Notes: a model not told the origin generated them from the letters alone. Positions 37,000 to 46,279 are shown, counted from the first letter of the stretch. The stretch is 64,000 nucleotides of DNA from Breznakibacter sp047600785 (GCA_047600785.1 JASGKH010000002.1:1550001-1614000); one strand, 5' to 3'. A program made the numbers and translations.

Positions 37000-38235
37000 T
37001 CAACTTTTATCACACGGAAGAAGCAAATTCGCCAGCATCCCCGGAAGTCCAAACACCAACACCCACAGTCCGCCTATGATTTTCTGCCTTCCCGGACGCT
37101 TAACCAGTATAACTATCGCAAGTGTTAAAAATACGTTGCTTACCAGTCCATAAAATCCGTTTGTATGAAGCCGGGGATATAAATAATTTGAGTTGCTGTC
37201 TTCGAACGTGAAATAGAACGGGAATAGCCATGTGGAAGCCTTTTCCCAACGACCGGGCGTTTTTGCCACATGGTATTCCGAAAGTCGGTCCAGCGTCTCC
37301 ATGTCCAGCCCGTAATAGTCTCTCCCCTTTTCCGTAGTTACCGTAACCGTCCAATACAGCATATTTCCCAGAATTGAAAGCTGGTCTTTTTTCAGATCCA
37401 GCGGTTCAATGCCTAAACGCCGCAATTCGTATTTTCCACCTTCGTTTCCGATAATGTATATATTGCCGGCCTGGTCGTAAAGAAATCCATAGAACCGTTT
37501 GTCGGCCACCTCCAACATCTCAAACCACGCTACGTCCACTTTACTGCCCGCGTTCGTGTTTCCGACAAAAGGACGCCCGTTTACCATCTTCAAATGAAAT
37601 AACTGTCCTTTTGCATCCAGCACAAAATACCCCTCGTCGTACGGTTTGCGGGGATTCATGTTCCCGTTGACCCATTGGGCAGGAAACCGAAACCCTTCCT
37701 TTAACAGTGCGTCCTTGAAAAGCTTGCTTTTTTCCGGATTGACCGTATTTGATTCAATATCTACGAATTCGATGACATCATCCAAACGAAATACATCCCC
37801 CGGCGATTCAAAACCCACACGTTTCGGCATCGACTCGTACATGATATACAAGCCGGATTGCGGAGTACCGATGGCAGACGGAGAAAACCGATAAACGACA
37901 TTCTTTGCCCTTATTTTCTGTACGGTAACAGCCTGTCCATTAATACTGTCGGGCAATCTGCCTTCCGAAAGCAACTGACGGTATTTGAACAATGGCAGTA
38001 TGGAATCGGCCTGGGCAATCGTTGTATATGTTTTACCGTTGATCTCCCTAACCGGTGCCTCTTTGTCCTTATAGTCGATAATACACAATTCCTTAACGAC
38101 AGAGCTATAATACAGAAATGGATATTTCTCCGCTTCCACAGTTATTTTCTTCACTAGGAACGGAATAAGCCAAGCACCGATTAATGTAAAAAAAAGAAGG
38201 AGTATCCAATAGGTATAATTTTTTATCGTCTTCAT
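37000..38235 (-). CDS. DUF4857 membrane-anchored protein
   Basis: The 411-residue protein has an N-terminal transmembrane helix (about 9-27), a large extracytoplasmic domain (about 30-350) that includes beta-rich repeats such as RFYGFLYDQAGNIYIIG, and two helices near the C-terminus (about 360-405). This matches DUF4857, which in Bacteroidales is found beside ABC transporter genes as here. Function is unknown. The gene is flanked by the lipoprotein gene and the permease gene on the same strand (gaps 41 and 36 bp). Confidence 0.82.
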   Translation of the reverse strand: MKTIKNYTYWILLLFFTLIGAWLIPFLVKKITVEAEKYPFLYYSSVVKELCIIDYKDKEAPVREINGKTYTTIAQADSILPLFKYRQLLSEGRLPDSINGQAVTVQKIRAKNVVYRFSPSAIGTPQSGLYIMYESMPKRVGFESPGDVFRLDDVIEFVDIESNTVNPEKSKLFKDALLKEGFRFPAQWVNGNMNPRKPYDEGYFVLDAKGQLFHLKMVNGRPFVGNTNAGSKVDVAWFEMLEVADKRFYGFLYDQAGNIYIIGNEGGKYELRRLGIEPLDLKKDQLSILGNMLYWTVTVTTEKGRDYYGLDMETLDRLSEYHVAKTPGRWEKASTWLFPFYFTFEDSNSNYLYPRLHTNGFYGLVSNVFLTLAIVILVKRPGRQKIIGGLWVLVFGLPGMLANLLLPCDKS

Positions 38236-38271
38236 TCGTAGTAATTTATACTGGTTGATTCGGTGAAAATT

Positions 38272-38940
38272 TTATTGGGCGCCTTCCTTAAAGCGGGCCA
38301 CCGAATAAAACGGGAATAACGCTCCCAGAACCGTGACCACTATGAGATAAGGAATGAAGGAATTGTAACCGCCCGAACGCGCCCCAATAAAAAACAGCGA
38401 TAAACAACCGATTGCAAAAACAACGTAAACGATGCGCCGGCGCCATACGGGCTCAAGGCAAATCCACGCGGTAAGTAAATAAGCTGCCAAACCAGCAACA
38501 AACCACGGAAGCGACGCATAAAACGACAGCAGTACAATTTCCGGAGCAAACCATATGCGCAACCCTGTCAATAAAACGGCATAAGTAATCGTAAAAATAG
38601 ACAACAACACCACAATCCCGAACCCCAGCATCGTGGTTACAACAAATATCTCGGGCAACGGTAAATGCAGCGTAAGCTTTAATCGTTTGTTTTGCATTTC
38701 GGGGATGTATTGCGCCAATGCAAGCAAAATAGCAGCCAGCAGAGGAAGCCATTTTAACGTCGATAAAAGTGGAAGATCTTTCATAATGATGGTTTCCCAA
38801 ACATCCACGGCGCCATTTAGCCTTAAAATTTGTGCCGTGGAGATAAAAGAATAGGCAATGGCACTCAAAAAAAGGACTGACGCCAAAATGACCAGTTTCC
38901 CCGTTTTTATCCATTCTTTATAAACAATAGACTGATACAT
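38272..38940 (-). CDS. ABC transporter permease-like membrane protein
   Basis: The 222-residue protein has six predicted hydrophobic helices and begins MYQSIVYKEWIKTGK, the cytoplasmic amphipathic start of ABC-2-type permeases. It ends 12 bp after the ATPase-gene stop is read, so both proteins should form one transporter, probably with two copies of each or with the DUF4857 protein as partner. The substrate and direction are not evident; ABC-2 types are usually exporters. Confidence 0.75.
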   Translation of the reverse strand: MYQSIVYKEWIKTGKLVILASVLFLSAIAYSFISTAQILRLNGAVDVWETIIMKDLPLLSTLKWLPLLAAILLALAQYIPEMQNKRLKLTLHLPLPEIFVVTTMLGFGIVVLLSIFTITYAVLLTGLRIWFAPEIVLLSFYASLPWFVAGLAAYLLTAWICLEPVWRRRIVYVVFAIGCLSLFFIGARSGGYNSFIPYLIVVTVLGALFPFYSVARFKEGAQ

Positions 38941-38952
38941 ATCCGTGTATTC

Positions 38953-39828
38953 TTAATATTTACCTGTTAATCCGATGAATGCATCTTCAAGAGAAAGTTT
39001 TTCCTCCTTGATGCCATGCCCCCCTTGTGCCGATAAAATCGACACCACTTCGTCTGCCGGTGCAAATGAATAGGTTTCCCAGCTGTTTCCGATCCGTTCG
39101 GTGTTCCACAGCCGTTCGTCCGGAATTATCGAATCTTTGTCCGTAAAAAACCGGAAACGCCGGAAATTCCCGATAATCTCATTGGTTGGCCGATGGAGCA
39201 GGATTTTCCCGTAATCCATAATAATACAGTCATCGATCAACAACTCCATGTCCTGAATGATGTGGGACGTCAAAAAAATTGTCTTTTTGCCGTCCGACGC
39301 AAATTCCTTAAGATATTCTACAAAAAGCCGTCGGTACCCCGGGTCAAGTCCCATGGAAAAGTCATCCATGATAAGCAGCTCCGGATCCTGGGCGAACAAC
39401 AGTCCCAACGCCACCTGCGAACGTTGTCCGCAAGACATTGTACTGATCTTTTGGGTAGGCAAGACCTGTAATTTTTTCAAAAGCTCGTAATAAGCCTCCT
39501 TACGCCAGTTTGGAAAAAAACGGCTGTAGTAACGCTCTATCTGCTCCACTGTAAAATAGGTATGCTGAATATGGCCTTCCAACAGCAATCCTATCCGGCT
39601 TTTCACCGAAGGGGTCAGATTCTCCATTTTCTCACCGAAAATACTGCAAACACCCGAACGCGGCTTTAAGTAACCATTCAATATATTGATGATGGTGGTC
39701 TTCCCTGTTCCGTTTTTGCCAAGCAACCCTAAAATAGTTCCTTGTTTTACATTGAAATTCAAGTTCTCATAAATCAACCTTGCCCCATAATAATGGGTAA
39801 TATTTTCACATTGAATGACTGTCTCCAT
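38953..39828 (-). CDS. ABC transporter ATP-binding protein
   Basis: The 291-residue protein has Walker A GLLGKNGTGKTT (about 34-45), signature MSCGQRSQVALG (about 133-144), Walker B LLIMDDFSMGLD, and H-loop LTSHIIQD. The signature has SCGQ in place of SGGQ, and the Walker B ends in DD instead of DE, so the catalytic Glu is Asp. It is first in a five-gene minus-strand operon (ATPase, permease, DUF4857, lipoprotein, PepSY helix), whose other end meets the TonB receptor operon. Confidence 0.9.
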   Translation of the reverse strand: METVIQCENITHYYGARLIYENLNFNVKQGTILGLLGKNGTGKTTIINILNGYLKPRSGVCSIFGEKMENLTPSVKSRIGLLLEGHIQHTYFTVEQIERYYSRFFPNWRKEAYYELLKKLQVLPTQKISTMSCGQRSQVALGLLFAQDPELLIMDDFSMGLDPGYRRLFVEYLKEFASDGKKTIFLTSHIIQDMELLIDDCIIMDYGKILLHRPTNEIIGNFRRFRFFTDKDSIIPDERLWNTERIGNSWETYSFAPADEVVSILSAQGGHGIKEEKLSLEDAFIGLTGKY

Positions 39829-39846
39829 GGTCTATTTTTTCGATTT

Positions 39847-39866
39847 GGAACAATCACGACTGTTCC
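39847..39866. promoter_or_regulatory. Inverted repeat upstream of the ABC operon
   Basis: GGAACA, 8 bp, TGTTCC lies 18 bp upstream of the ATPase start. It is a perfect 6-bp-arm dyad in the promoter region and a candidate operator. The remaining gap to 40066 shows no gene. Confidence 0.45.
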
Positions 39867-40066
39867 ATAAGTGTGTTTTACTTTCACGGCCAAAGGGACA
39901 TTAACCACATCCCCAGCCTAACCGGATACAAAACTACAAGAGTAACGCTATTGCGCAAAAGATACAATCCCTTTTTATTGGTATTGTTTTTTCCGATTTA
40001 ATTCATAAGGCACGTACACACCATCTCTGGACACAGGTATAATAAAGCATCGCTCTACGGTAATTT

Positions 40067-40663
40067 CTATTCCACTCTAAATACATCATCGTTCTTATCT
40101 TCCGTCCAGTTGTATTCAATTTCAAGTGCAATTTTTCTGGCAAGCCCAATGCCATAGCAGTCGCATAAGAAACCCAGTGCCATGTCCATGCCAGCACTTA
40201 CACCCGAGGACGTGTAAAATTTCCCGTCCACTGTCCATCTGGCATTCCTGTTCCAAAGCACCTCTGCCCCATTGGTCATTGCCCACGCAAATGCCCTTTT
40301 GTTCGAGGTGGCTGCTTTACGGTCCAGCAATCCCGTTTGGGCAAGCAAAGCGCTTCCCGTGCAAACGGTCAACACATATTTGCAGAGATCGGATATGCGT
40401 GCAATTTGGCCGATAAGCGGTCTGTTTTCCACCTCGCGTCGTGTTCCCTGCCCTCCGGGAATCAGGAAGATCTCTGTATCCATTGTAATCGTGCTTAATT
40501 TTTCGGTCTTCATAGCCACCCCGTGCCTATTCCGTATTTCTCCCCCATCCAGCGAGAAAAATTTGATGGTGAACAGATCCATAAGCCGTCCGAAAATCCC
40601 TACCGGCCCAAAAACATCCAATGTTTCAAAATCTTCAAATAGCAGTACTGCAATGTGTTTCAT
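40067..40663 (-). CDS. DJ-1/PfpI family protein, isonitrile-hydratase-like
   Basis: The start at 40663 (MKHIAVLLFEDFETLD) matches the usual beginning of the family; further upstream ATGs reach 40735. The 198-residue alpha/beta protein has the nucleophile elbow VCTGSALLAQ with the reactive Cys near 98, and FEDFETLDVFGP with the conserved acidic residue. Proteins of this group include isonitrile hydratase InhA and glyoxalase-III-like enzymes. The true substrate is unknown. The gene is isolated, with no obvious operon. Confidence 0.85.
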   Translation of the reverse strand: MKHIAVLLFEDFETLDVFGPVGIFGRLMDLFTIKFFSLDGGEIRNRHGVAMKTEKLSTITMDTEIFLIPGGQGTRREVENRPLIGQIARISDLCKYVLTVCTGSALLAQTGLLDRKAATSNKRAFAWAMTNGAEVLWNRNARWTVDGKFYTSSGVSAGMDMALGFLCDCYGIGLARKIALEIEYNWTEDKNDDVFRVE

Positions 40664-40944
40664 ACAAAGTATTTTTAAGCTCCAACTCTCGTTTCCCCAA
40701 CCGTGTTCCCTCAAAGCGGGTAATGCATCTGTCATAGATCATGCACTTAAGCGCCTGATAAAAGCTTTCACTGTATAAAGATGCCCCTTGTTTATGGGCA
40801 CACATTGCAAAAACAGGGAATAAGCACAGGGGAATGCAAATGAAACGTTTCCGTGAGGCTATTGGGACAGACGGGGTTTCTGCTCTCGTCCTGCCGGAAA
40901 ATGGACACTTCCATTCGACCAAAGTACTTTCATCATCCCGGAAT
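40664..40944. other. Gap between DJ-1/PfpI and acetyltransferase genes
   Basis: The 281 bp contain no ORF with recognisable product, no strong hairpin and no clear promoter box. Confidence 0.4.
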
Positions 40945-41502
40945 TCAACCGTCGCCCGTTGTTCGGCTTTTATCCATCCAGTTCGATTTCTTAAGTTCAA
41001 ACCAATCCGTCATATCTCCTCCATGGTTAAAAACCTCAATATGCTCAAAACCCAATTTATTCAAAACCTTTTTAGAGCGAGTATTATTGGGGTTGGCAAT
41101 TGCATATACGGCATCTATATCAAGATTCTTAAATCCATAATCTAAAATCGCAATTGAAGATTCAGTGGCATAACCTTTTCCCCAATGTTTCTTTTTAAAC
41201 CGATACCCAAGTTCATAAAAATTGCGACGATTGTTTAAAGACACTTTAAAATATTTCAATCCCGACCAGCCTAAACATTCTTTCGTCTTTTTGTCAACCA
41301 CGGCCCATCTTGCAATGCCGTTTTCTTTGTACTGTTTTTGAAGGGTACCAATAACATCCCGAATCTGGTCGATGGATCCGATTGGCTTTTTTTCTATATA
41401 TAAATGGACCTCCGGATCTGAATCCATTTCAAACAGGTCATTCTCGTCTGCACATTCGACTTCCCTCAATATCAGCCTTTCTGTTTCTATAAATATCTTC
41501 AT
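40945..41502 (-). CDS. GNAT family N-acetyltransferase, RimJ/RimL-like
   Basis: The 185-residue protein has the beginning IETERLILREVECADENDLF, usual in RimJ/RimL acetyltransferases, and the acetyl-CoA loop HWGKGYATESS near 113. IANPNNTRSKKVLNKLGF near 140 is the second hallmark. It may acetylate ribosomal proteins or small molecules. The last residues (from about 170) are not conserved. It is transcribed alone. Confidence 0.88.
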   Translation of the reverse strand: MKIFIETERLILREVECADENDLFEMDSDPEVHLYIEKKPIGSIDQIRDVIGTLQKQYKENGIARWAVVDKKTKECLGWSGLKYFKVSLNNRRNFYELGYRFKKKHWGKGYATESSIAILDYGFKNLDIDAVYAIANPNNTRSKKVLNKLGFEHIEVFNHGGDMTDWFELKKSNWMDKSRTTGDG

Positions 41503-41675
41503 TTAGAAATGTTCTTGATTTGCAATGTTACTACTCTACATTACGGGTCATTCCAAAAGACAAACATAATACAAAAGGATTCTTTTTCCCTACGCACCAT
41601 CCGTCGCCTTCGTGGCTACATTGGCAAGCTGGGGATTAGCCGATAAATACGTGGCGATGAAGCCTGTTGTGTGTT

Positions 41676-42005
41676 TCAAACCATGATTTTCCAGATTGGA
41701 AGGAGAATGAGTGTCAACGAGATCAGCATCAAAACGAGACTAAATATAAAAATCCCCTTCCCTTCCTGCTTACGTTTTCCGATGAGTGAAATGGATATTG
41801 AAACCACACCGACCAGCACGAAATAGTATTTGTATGAATAGTTGAGCATCTCAACGAGACCAAAGAGCAGTTTGGTTTTTCCGTCCGACGATAAATAGTG
41901 GTTTGCAATTTTTACATTAACCACTAAAATAGCCCCGACACAAAATAAGCTCAGAAGGATTGAAAATACCGAATACGGGTTACCTCTCATCACTATATTC
42001 ACCAA
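41676..42005 (-). CDS. Small membrane protein, unknown
   Basis: The 109-residue protein has three hydrophobic helices (about 12-32, 53-72, 82-106) joined by short basic loops such as GKRKQEGKG. No family was recognised. The gene stands alone between the acetyltransferase and the HxlR regulator. Confidence in its reality rests on the continuous helix pattern and the length only. Confidence 0.5.
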   Translation of the reverse strand: MVNIVMRGNPYSVFSILLSLFCVGAILVVNVKIANHYLSSDGKTKLLFGLVEMLNYSYKYYFVLVGVVSISISLIGKRKQEGKGIFIFSLVLMLISLTLILLPIWKIMV

Positions 42006-42209
42006 ATTTTAGATCTTCAACATCAATGGGGCCATCACATTAAACACGACTGTCATTCCAGTTAGGACATTAAAATTACAGTACCATACGTACATAAATT
42101 CTTATCAAAGAACCATTTACAACATGTTGTACACAAACTTTACGGTCATCCATCTCACAAAAGCACATTTTCTCATCCAAAATCAAAGTTACCCCGACGG
42201 CATGATTTC

Positions 42210-42593
42210 CTATGCCCGCAACATTTCAAACTTTTGGCGACTTTCCACAATGGCCTCCATGTAATTCTCGGCCCAATTGGTCAAACCTTCAATGTGCGGC
42301 AACAGGCTTTTACCCATCAATGTCAGGCGATACTCCACCCGGGGAGGAATTTCGGGATAAATAGTACGTTCCACCAACCCATCAGCCTCTAAAGTACGTA
42401 ATGTGACGGTCAGCATCTTTTGGGAAATGTCGCCAATGGCGTTCCCAATTTCATTGAAACGCATCATGTCCGTTTCGCCAAGCATCACAATCACCAGCAT
42501 TGACCATTTATCGCCCAAACGGCTCAGCACGTTGCGTACCGGACATTTTGCATACAAAATGGCTTTTTCACTTTTTTCTATTTTTTTCCTCAT
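42210..42593 (-). CDS. HxlR family winged-helix regulator
   Basis: The 127-residue protein begins with a basic segment and CPVRNVLSRLGDKWSMLVI, the start of HxlR proteins with an N-terminal Cys. The winged helix has FNEIGNAIGDISQKMLTVTL in part and the wing RTIYPEIPPRVEYRLT. Members often sense electrophiles or disulfide stress by that Cys. It is divergent from an NmrA-like/dioxygenase/nitroreductase operon, and their promoters overlap, so it probably controls both itself and that operon. Confidence 0.93.
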   Translation of the reverse strand: MRKKIEKSEKAILYAKCPVRNVLSRLGDKWSMLVIVMLGETDMMRFNEIGNAIGDISQKMLTVTLRTLEADGLVERTIYPEIPPRVEYRLTLMGKSLLPHIEGLTNWAENYMEAIVESRQKFEMLRA

Positions 42594-42618
42594 CGCAATT
42601 AACTGATTATGAACATTG

Positions 42619-42703
42619 GTTACTTTTAAGTAACTATCAGAACCATTTGTTACTTCTTGCTTGTGACAAAGTTACCAATTAGTTTTGAGTTACCAAAAGT
42701 TAC
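42619..42703. promoter_or_regulatory. Overlapping divergent promoters with repeated GTTAC boxes
   Basis: Plus-strand promoter: TTG (42657-42659), 20 nt, TAGTTTTG (42680-42687). Minus-strand promoter for hxlR: TTTG (42694-42697), 19 nt, TAACTTTG (42667-42674). GTTAC occurs at 42619, 42649, 42671, 42689 and 42699, with an inverted GTAAC at 42630. The boxes sit on and between both promoters, so they are good candidates for the HxlR operator. Confidence 0.75.
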
Positions 42704-42765
42704 TTAATGCATTATTTAAACCTTTTTGGGCAATAAATGTTATTACAAAGAAAATCCACAGGCAC

Positions 42766-43629
42766 ATGATATTGGTTACGGGCGCAACAGGCCATTACGG
42801 CAAGGAAGTAATGGACTTTCTTTTGAAAAAAACACCGGCAGAGAATGTCGCGGCAATTGCAAGAAATCCCGACAAACTAAACACTTACAAGGCAATCGGG
42901 GTATCGGTGCGCAAAGCCGAGTACGACGATTCCGGTTCGCTATTGAACGCATTCAAGGGCGTTGACACATTACTGTTCGTATCGGGCAACGAAATCGGCA
43001 AACGTATACCGCAGCACACCAACGTGGTGAACGCGGCCAGAAAAGCCGGAGTGAAACACATATTGTACACCAGCTTCCAACGTAAATCCGAAAGCAGCAA
43101 TTCCCCTATCGCCCTTATTGCGCAAGACCATATTGAGACCGAAAGACTGATCCTGGCATCGGGAATGGATTACACCATCCTGAAACATTCGCTTTATCTC
43201 GACGCACTGCCCATGTTTTTAGGTCCCAACGTGGCCGACACCGGTATTTTTCTTCCTGCCGGAAACGGAAAAGGATCGTTTGCCCTACGCGCCGACATGG
43301 CCGAAGCAGCAGCCAATATCCTGACATCGGAAGGGCACCGGAACAAAGTTTACGAAATTGCATCGCCGGCTTCGTATTCATTTACCGATATCGCCAACCA
43401 GATATCAGTAATTACCGGCAAATCGGTTTCGTACACTTCTCCCACGGAAGAGGCATTTACCGACGCACTTGCCAAATCGGGCGTCCCTGCCGGTACGATT
43501 GGCTTTTCATTGGGCTTTGCCAAAGCCATTGCGGCCGGCGAATTCGACTGTCCGTCGCCCACACTTCGACAACTGCTTGGACGTGAGCCTGTCAGTCCTG
43601 AACAATTTCTAAAACAAATACTCAAATGA
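42766..43629 (+). CDS. NmrA-like NAD(P)-binding protein, quinone-oxidoreductase-2 (QorB) type
   Basis: ATG 42766 (MILVTGATGHYGKEV) puts the Rossmann motif GATGHYG at the very N-terminus, as usual; an upstream ATG at 42685 would add 27 residues and lies at the promoter. The 287-residue protein lacks the SDR catalytic Tyr-Lys at a clear place and resembles atypical SDR (NmrA/QorB, type 2 NAD(P)H:quinone oxidoreductase-like). It could reduce quinones or sense NADPH. It heads an operon with the extradiol dioxygenase (ATGA overlap) and the nitroreductase. Confidence 0.87.
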   Translation: MILVTGATGHYGKEVMDFLLKKTPAENVAAIARNPDKLNTYKAIGVSVRKAEYDDSGSLLNAFKGVDTLLFVSGNEIGKRIPQHTNVVNAARKAGVKHILYTSFQRKSESSNSPIALIAQDHIETERLILASGMDYTILKHSLYLDALPMFLGPNVADTGIFLPAGNGKGSFALRADMAEAAANILTSEGHRNKVYEIASPASYSFTDIANQISVITGKSVSYTSPTEEAFTDALAKSGVPAGTIGFSLGFAKAIAAGEFDCPSPTLRQLLGREPVSPEQFLKQILK

Positions 43630-44456
43630 CCGCAAACTTACAACCCCTGTACGACGGTAAATCCACGCCACTAATGCCAGCTATGTTCGTGGGGCACGGT
43701 TCGCCCATGAACGGCATATCGGACAACCTGTTTACCCGCAATTGGGCCGAAATGGCCAACCAGATACCCACCCCAAAAGCCGTTCTTTGCATATCGGCGC
43801 ATTGGCTTACACGGGGCTCCATGGTGACGGCCATGGAAAAACCGCGTACAATCCACGATTTTGGCGGATTTCCCCAGGAGTTGTACCAAGTACAATATCC
43901 TGCAAAAGGAAATCCCTCATTGGCCAAGGAAGTGGCGGCCGAACTTTCGGCACAACATGTATCCCTGGATCACGAATGGGGCTTGGACCATGGTTGTTGG
44001 ACCATTGCCCGGCACATGTATCCCAATGCAGATATACCGGTGCTGCAATTAAGCATTGACTACACCAAACCGCACACGTGGCACTACCAGGTGGCCAAAC
44101 AATTGGCCGTGCTTCGCCGCAAAGGGGTACTGATAATAGGGAGTGGCAACATGGTACACAACCTGGGGCGAGTGGCCTGGGATAAAATGGACGATACCGA
44201 TTACGGGTACGATTGGGCCATTGACGCCAACCAAACATTTGTTGATTTAATAGAGAAACGGCAACATCAATCGTTGGTAAACTACCAGGATTTGGGCAAA
44301 GCAGTGAATTTGGCCGTCCCATCGCCCGACCATTACTGGCCGTTGTTGTACGTACTGGCATTGCAAGAAAGTGACGAGCAGGCCCAGCTATTCAACAACC
44401 ACTGCACGGCAGGATCGTTATCAATGACCTCGGTACTATTCGCCGCTAAAAACTAA
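43626..44456 (+). CDS. ygiD: 4,5-DOPA-dioxygenase-like extradiol enzyme
   Basis: The 276-residue protein belongs to the class III extradiol dioxygenase fold. It has the metal-binding His motifs FVGHGSPMN (near 23), ISAHWLTRG (near 57) and DHEWGLDHGCW (near 116), and a conserved GSGNMVHNL further on. E. coli YgiD has this length and shows DOPA dioxygenase activity. The physiological substrate in Bacteroidota is unknown. Start ATG overlaps the upstream stop by ATGA, so it is translationally coupled to the NmrA-like gene and likely under HxlR control. Confidence 0.9.
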   Translation: MTANLQPLYDGKSTPLMPAMFVGHGSPMNGISDNLFTRNWAEMANQIPTPKAVLCISAHWLTRGSMVTAMEKPRTIHDFGGFPQELYQVQYPAKGNPSLAKEVAAELSAQHVSLDHEWGLDHGCWTIARHMYPNADIPVLQLSIDYTKPHTWHYQVAKQLAVLRRKGVLIIGSGNMVHNLGRVAWDKMDDTDYGYDWAIDANQTFVDLIEKRQHQSLVNYQDLGKAVNLAVPSPDHYWPLLYVLALQESDEQAQLFNNHCTAGSLSMTSVLFAAKN

Positions 44457-44527
44457 TGCAAAAAAGCGACGAACTTTTTATACCCGACATTGTTCATATT
44501 CCATTCAAATAAATTAAACAAATAACT

Positions 44528-45157
44528 ATGAGCATTTTACAAAACCTGAAATGGCGTTATGCCACCAAACAATTCGATGCATCAAAGAAACTGAGCAAAC
44601 AACAGCTTGACACTGTACTTGAAGCCACGAACCTGGCTGCCACATCATACGGATTACAGCCCTTTGACGTGTTGGTCGTGGAGAATCCCGACATCCGCAA
44701 AAAATTAAGGGAAGCTGCCTGGGGACAATCACAATTAACCGACGCTTCGCAAATTGTCGTTTTCGCCGCTAAAACCAACCTGTCGGCAGCCCATGTCGAT
44801 GAATTTGTGGCGCGTATTTCGCAAACAAGAGGAATTCCGGTAGAGACATTGGCCGATTACCGAAATATGATGGTTGGTTCCGTCGAGGGCCGTTCCCCCG
44901 AAGCCCGTACGCAATGGGCCGCACGCCAGGCTTACGTTGCATTGGGTACGTTGCTCACCGCTTCTGCCGCAGAAGGCATCGATGCGTGTCCAATGGAAGG
45001 TTTTTCCCCCGATCAGTTTGATGAAATCCTTGGTCTGAAAGAGAAGAACCTGACCGCTGTGGTCATCGCAGCCCTCGGCTTCCGCTCGGCCAACGACAAA
45101 TACCAACATGCCGCCAAGGTACGTCGGGACATTAAGGACATCGTCAGGTTCATTTGA
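44528..45157 (+). CDS. NAD(P)H-dependent nitroreductase family flavoprotein
   Basis: The 209-residue FMN enzyme begins SILQNLKWRYATKQFD, the R-x-x-x-K/R-x-F start that binds FMN phosphate. It continues with QPFDVLVVENPDIRK and a C-terminal GFRSANDKYQHAAKVRR. It is close to NfsB-like quinone and nitro reductases. Together with the NmrA-like protein and HxlR it suggests detoxification of quinones or electrophiles. A terminator follows 30 bp downstream. Confidence 0.9.
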   Translation: MSILQNLKWRYATKQFDASKKLSKQQLDTVLEATNLAATSYGLQPFDVLVVENPDIRKKLREAAWGQSQLTDASQIVVFAAKTNLSAAHVDEFVARISQTRGIPVETLADYRNMMVGSVEGRSPEARTQWAARQAYVALGTLLTASAAEGIDACPMEGFSPDQFDEILGLKEKNLTAVVIAALGFRSANDKYQHAAKVRRDIKDIVRFI

Positions 45158-45186
45158 TATATACCCATGAAATTATGATCTGATAG

Positions 45187-45217
45187 GCCGTCCCAAAGTA
45201 AAAAAGGACGGCTTTTA
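45187..45217 (+). terminator. Terminator of the HxlR-controlled operon
   Basis: A 7-bp stem GCCGTCC (45187-45193) with GGACGGC (45206-45212) is followed by TTTT. It overlaps the end of mnmA on the other strand by a few bases. Confidence 0.8.
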
Positions 45218-46279
45218 CTTTGCCACCCCTCCGCCAAGTACCCTGTCGCCATCATAAACGACCACCGACTGGCCGGGTGCAACGGCCCACACCGGATGCA
45301 TAAAATCGATCTGCATCAGATTGTCCTTAAACGACAGTTTGCCCTCGTGGTAAGGCACCTGGTCGATGCCCCGGATCTTGACCTGATACGTTTTACCGGA
45401 CTCTATATCATTGATGTTGGCAAAATATATCTGGTCGGCCCAAAGTTTTTGGGCTTGCAATGCCCACGAAGGCCCGGCGATCAGGGCGTTTCGTTCGGCA
45501 TCGATACCCACCACGCACCAATTACCAGATACGTGCAACTCCAGTCCTTTTTTCTGTCCAACAGTGTAATAAGCAACCCCACCATGCTTTCCGACGGGCA
45601 TTCCGCAACGGTCAACAATCCTCCCCGGCTCCAATACCTTTGAGGTTATGTTGGCCTTCAGGAATTCGTGCAACGACTTTCCGTTCATAAAACAAACGCC
45701 CATGCTCTCCTTTTTATGCGACAGGGAAGGAAAACCACGCCTAAAAGCCTCTTCTTTCACACGCGCTTTGGTCCATTGCCCCAAAGGCAGCAAGGCACGT
45801 TGAAGGATTGATTGCGGCAAACGGTAAAGAAAATAAGACTGGTCTTTGGAAACATCAATTCCCTTGTGGATATAATGCACACCGCTTTTATGGCCGATTT
45901 GGGAATAGTGTCCCGTGGCAATATGGGCACATCCCAATTCGTTGGCCGTTTGGGCCAGTACAACCCATTTTAAATGTTCGTTGCAACGGACGCACGGATT
46001 AGGGGTCCGTCCTTGTGCATACTCTTCCAAAAAATAATCGACCACTGCCTGATTGAACCTATTTCGAACATCCACCACATGATGACCAATACCAATCCGT
46101 TGCGCCAGATTCGATGCATCAGATACAAATCGTGGCATCTCGCCGCCCGGTAGATCAAACATCACCATGGTCATCCCCACCACCTCATAACCTTGTTCCA
46201 ATAACAACAAGGCCGCCATAGAACTATCAGTCCCTCCGCTCATGGCCAGTAAAACTTTGTCCGGATTTTGTTGTTCCAT
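45215..46279 (-). CDS. mnmA: tRNA-specific 2-thiouridylase
   Basis: This enzyme puts sulfur on U34 of tRNA for Lys, Glu and Gln. The 354-residue protein has the PP-loop SGGTDSS (14-20; Thr instead of the common Val), the first catalytic Cys96 in NPCVRCN and the second Cys196 in MGVCFM. The C-terminal beta-barrel contains KIRGIDQVPYHEG. The TATTTTTG at 46300-46307 on the minus strand may be its -7 box. Two mnmA paralogues are common in Bacteroidota, so this may be one of two. Confidence 0.93.
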   Translation of the reverse strand: MEQQNPDKVLLAMSGGTDSSMAALLLLEQGYEVVGMTMVMFDLPGGEMPRFVSDASNLAQRIGIGHHVVDVRNRFNQAVVDYFLEEYAQGRTPNPCVRCNEHLKWVVLAQTANELGCAHIATGHYSQIGHKSGVHYIHKGIDVSKDQSYFLYRLPQSILQRALLPLGQWTKARVKEEAFRRGFPSLSHKKESMGVCFMNGKSLHEFLKANITSKVLEPGRIVDRCGMPVGKHGGVAYYTVGQKKGLELHVSGNWCVVGIDAERNALIAGPSWALQAQKLWADQIYFANINDIESGKTYQVKIRGIDQVPYHEGKLSFKDNLMQIDFMHPVWAVAPGQSVVVYDGDRVLGGGVAK

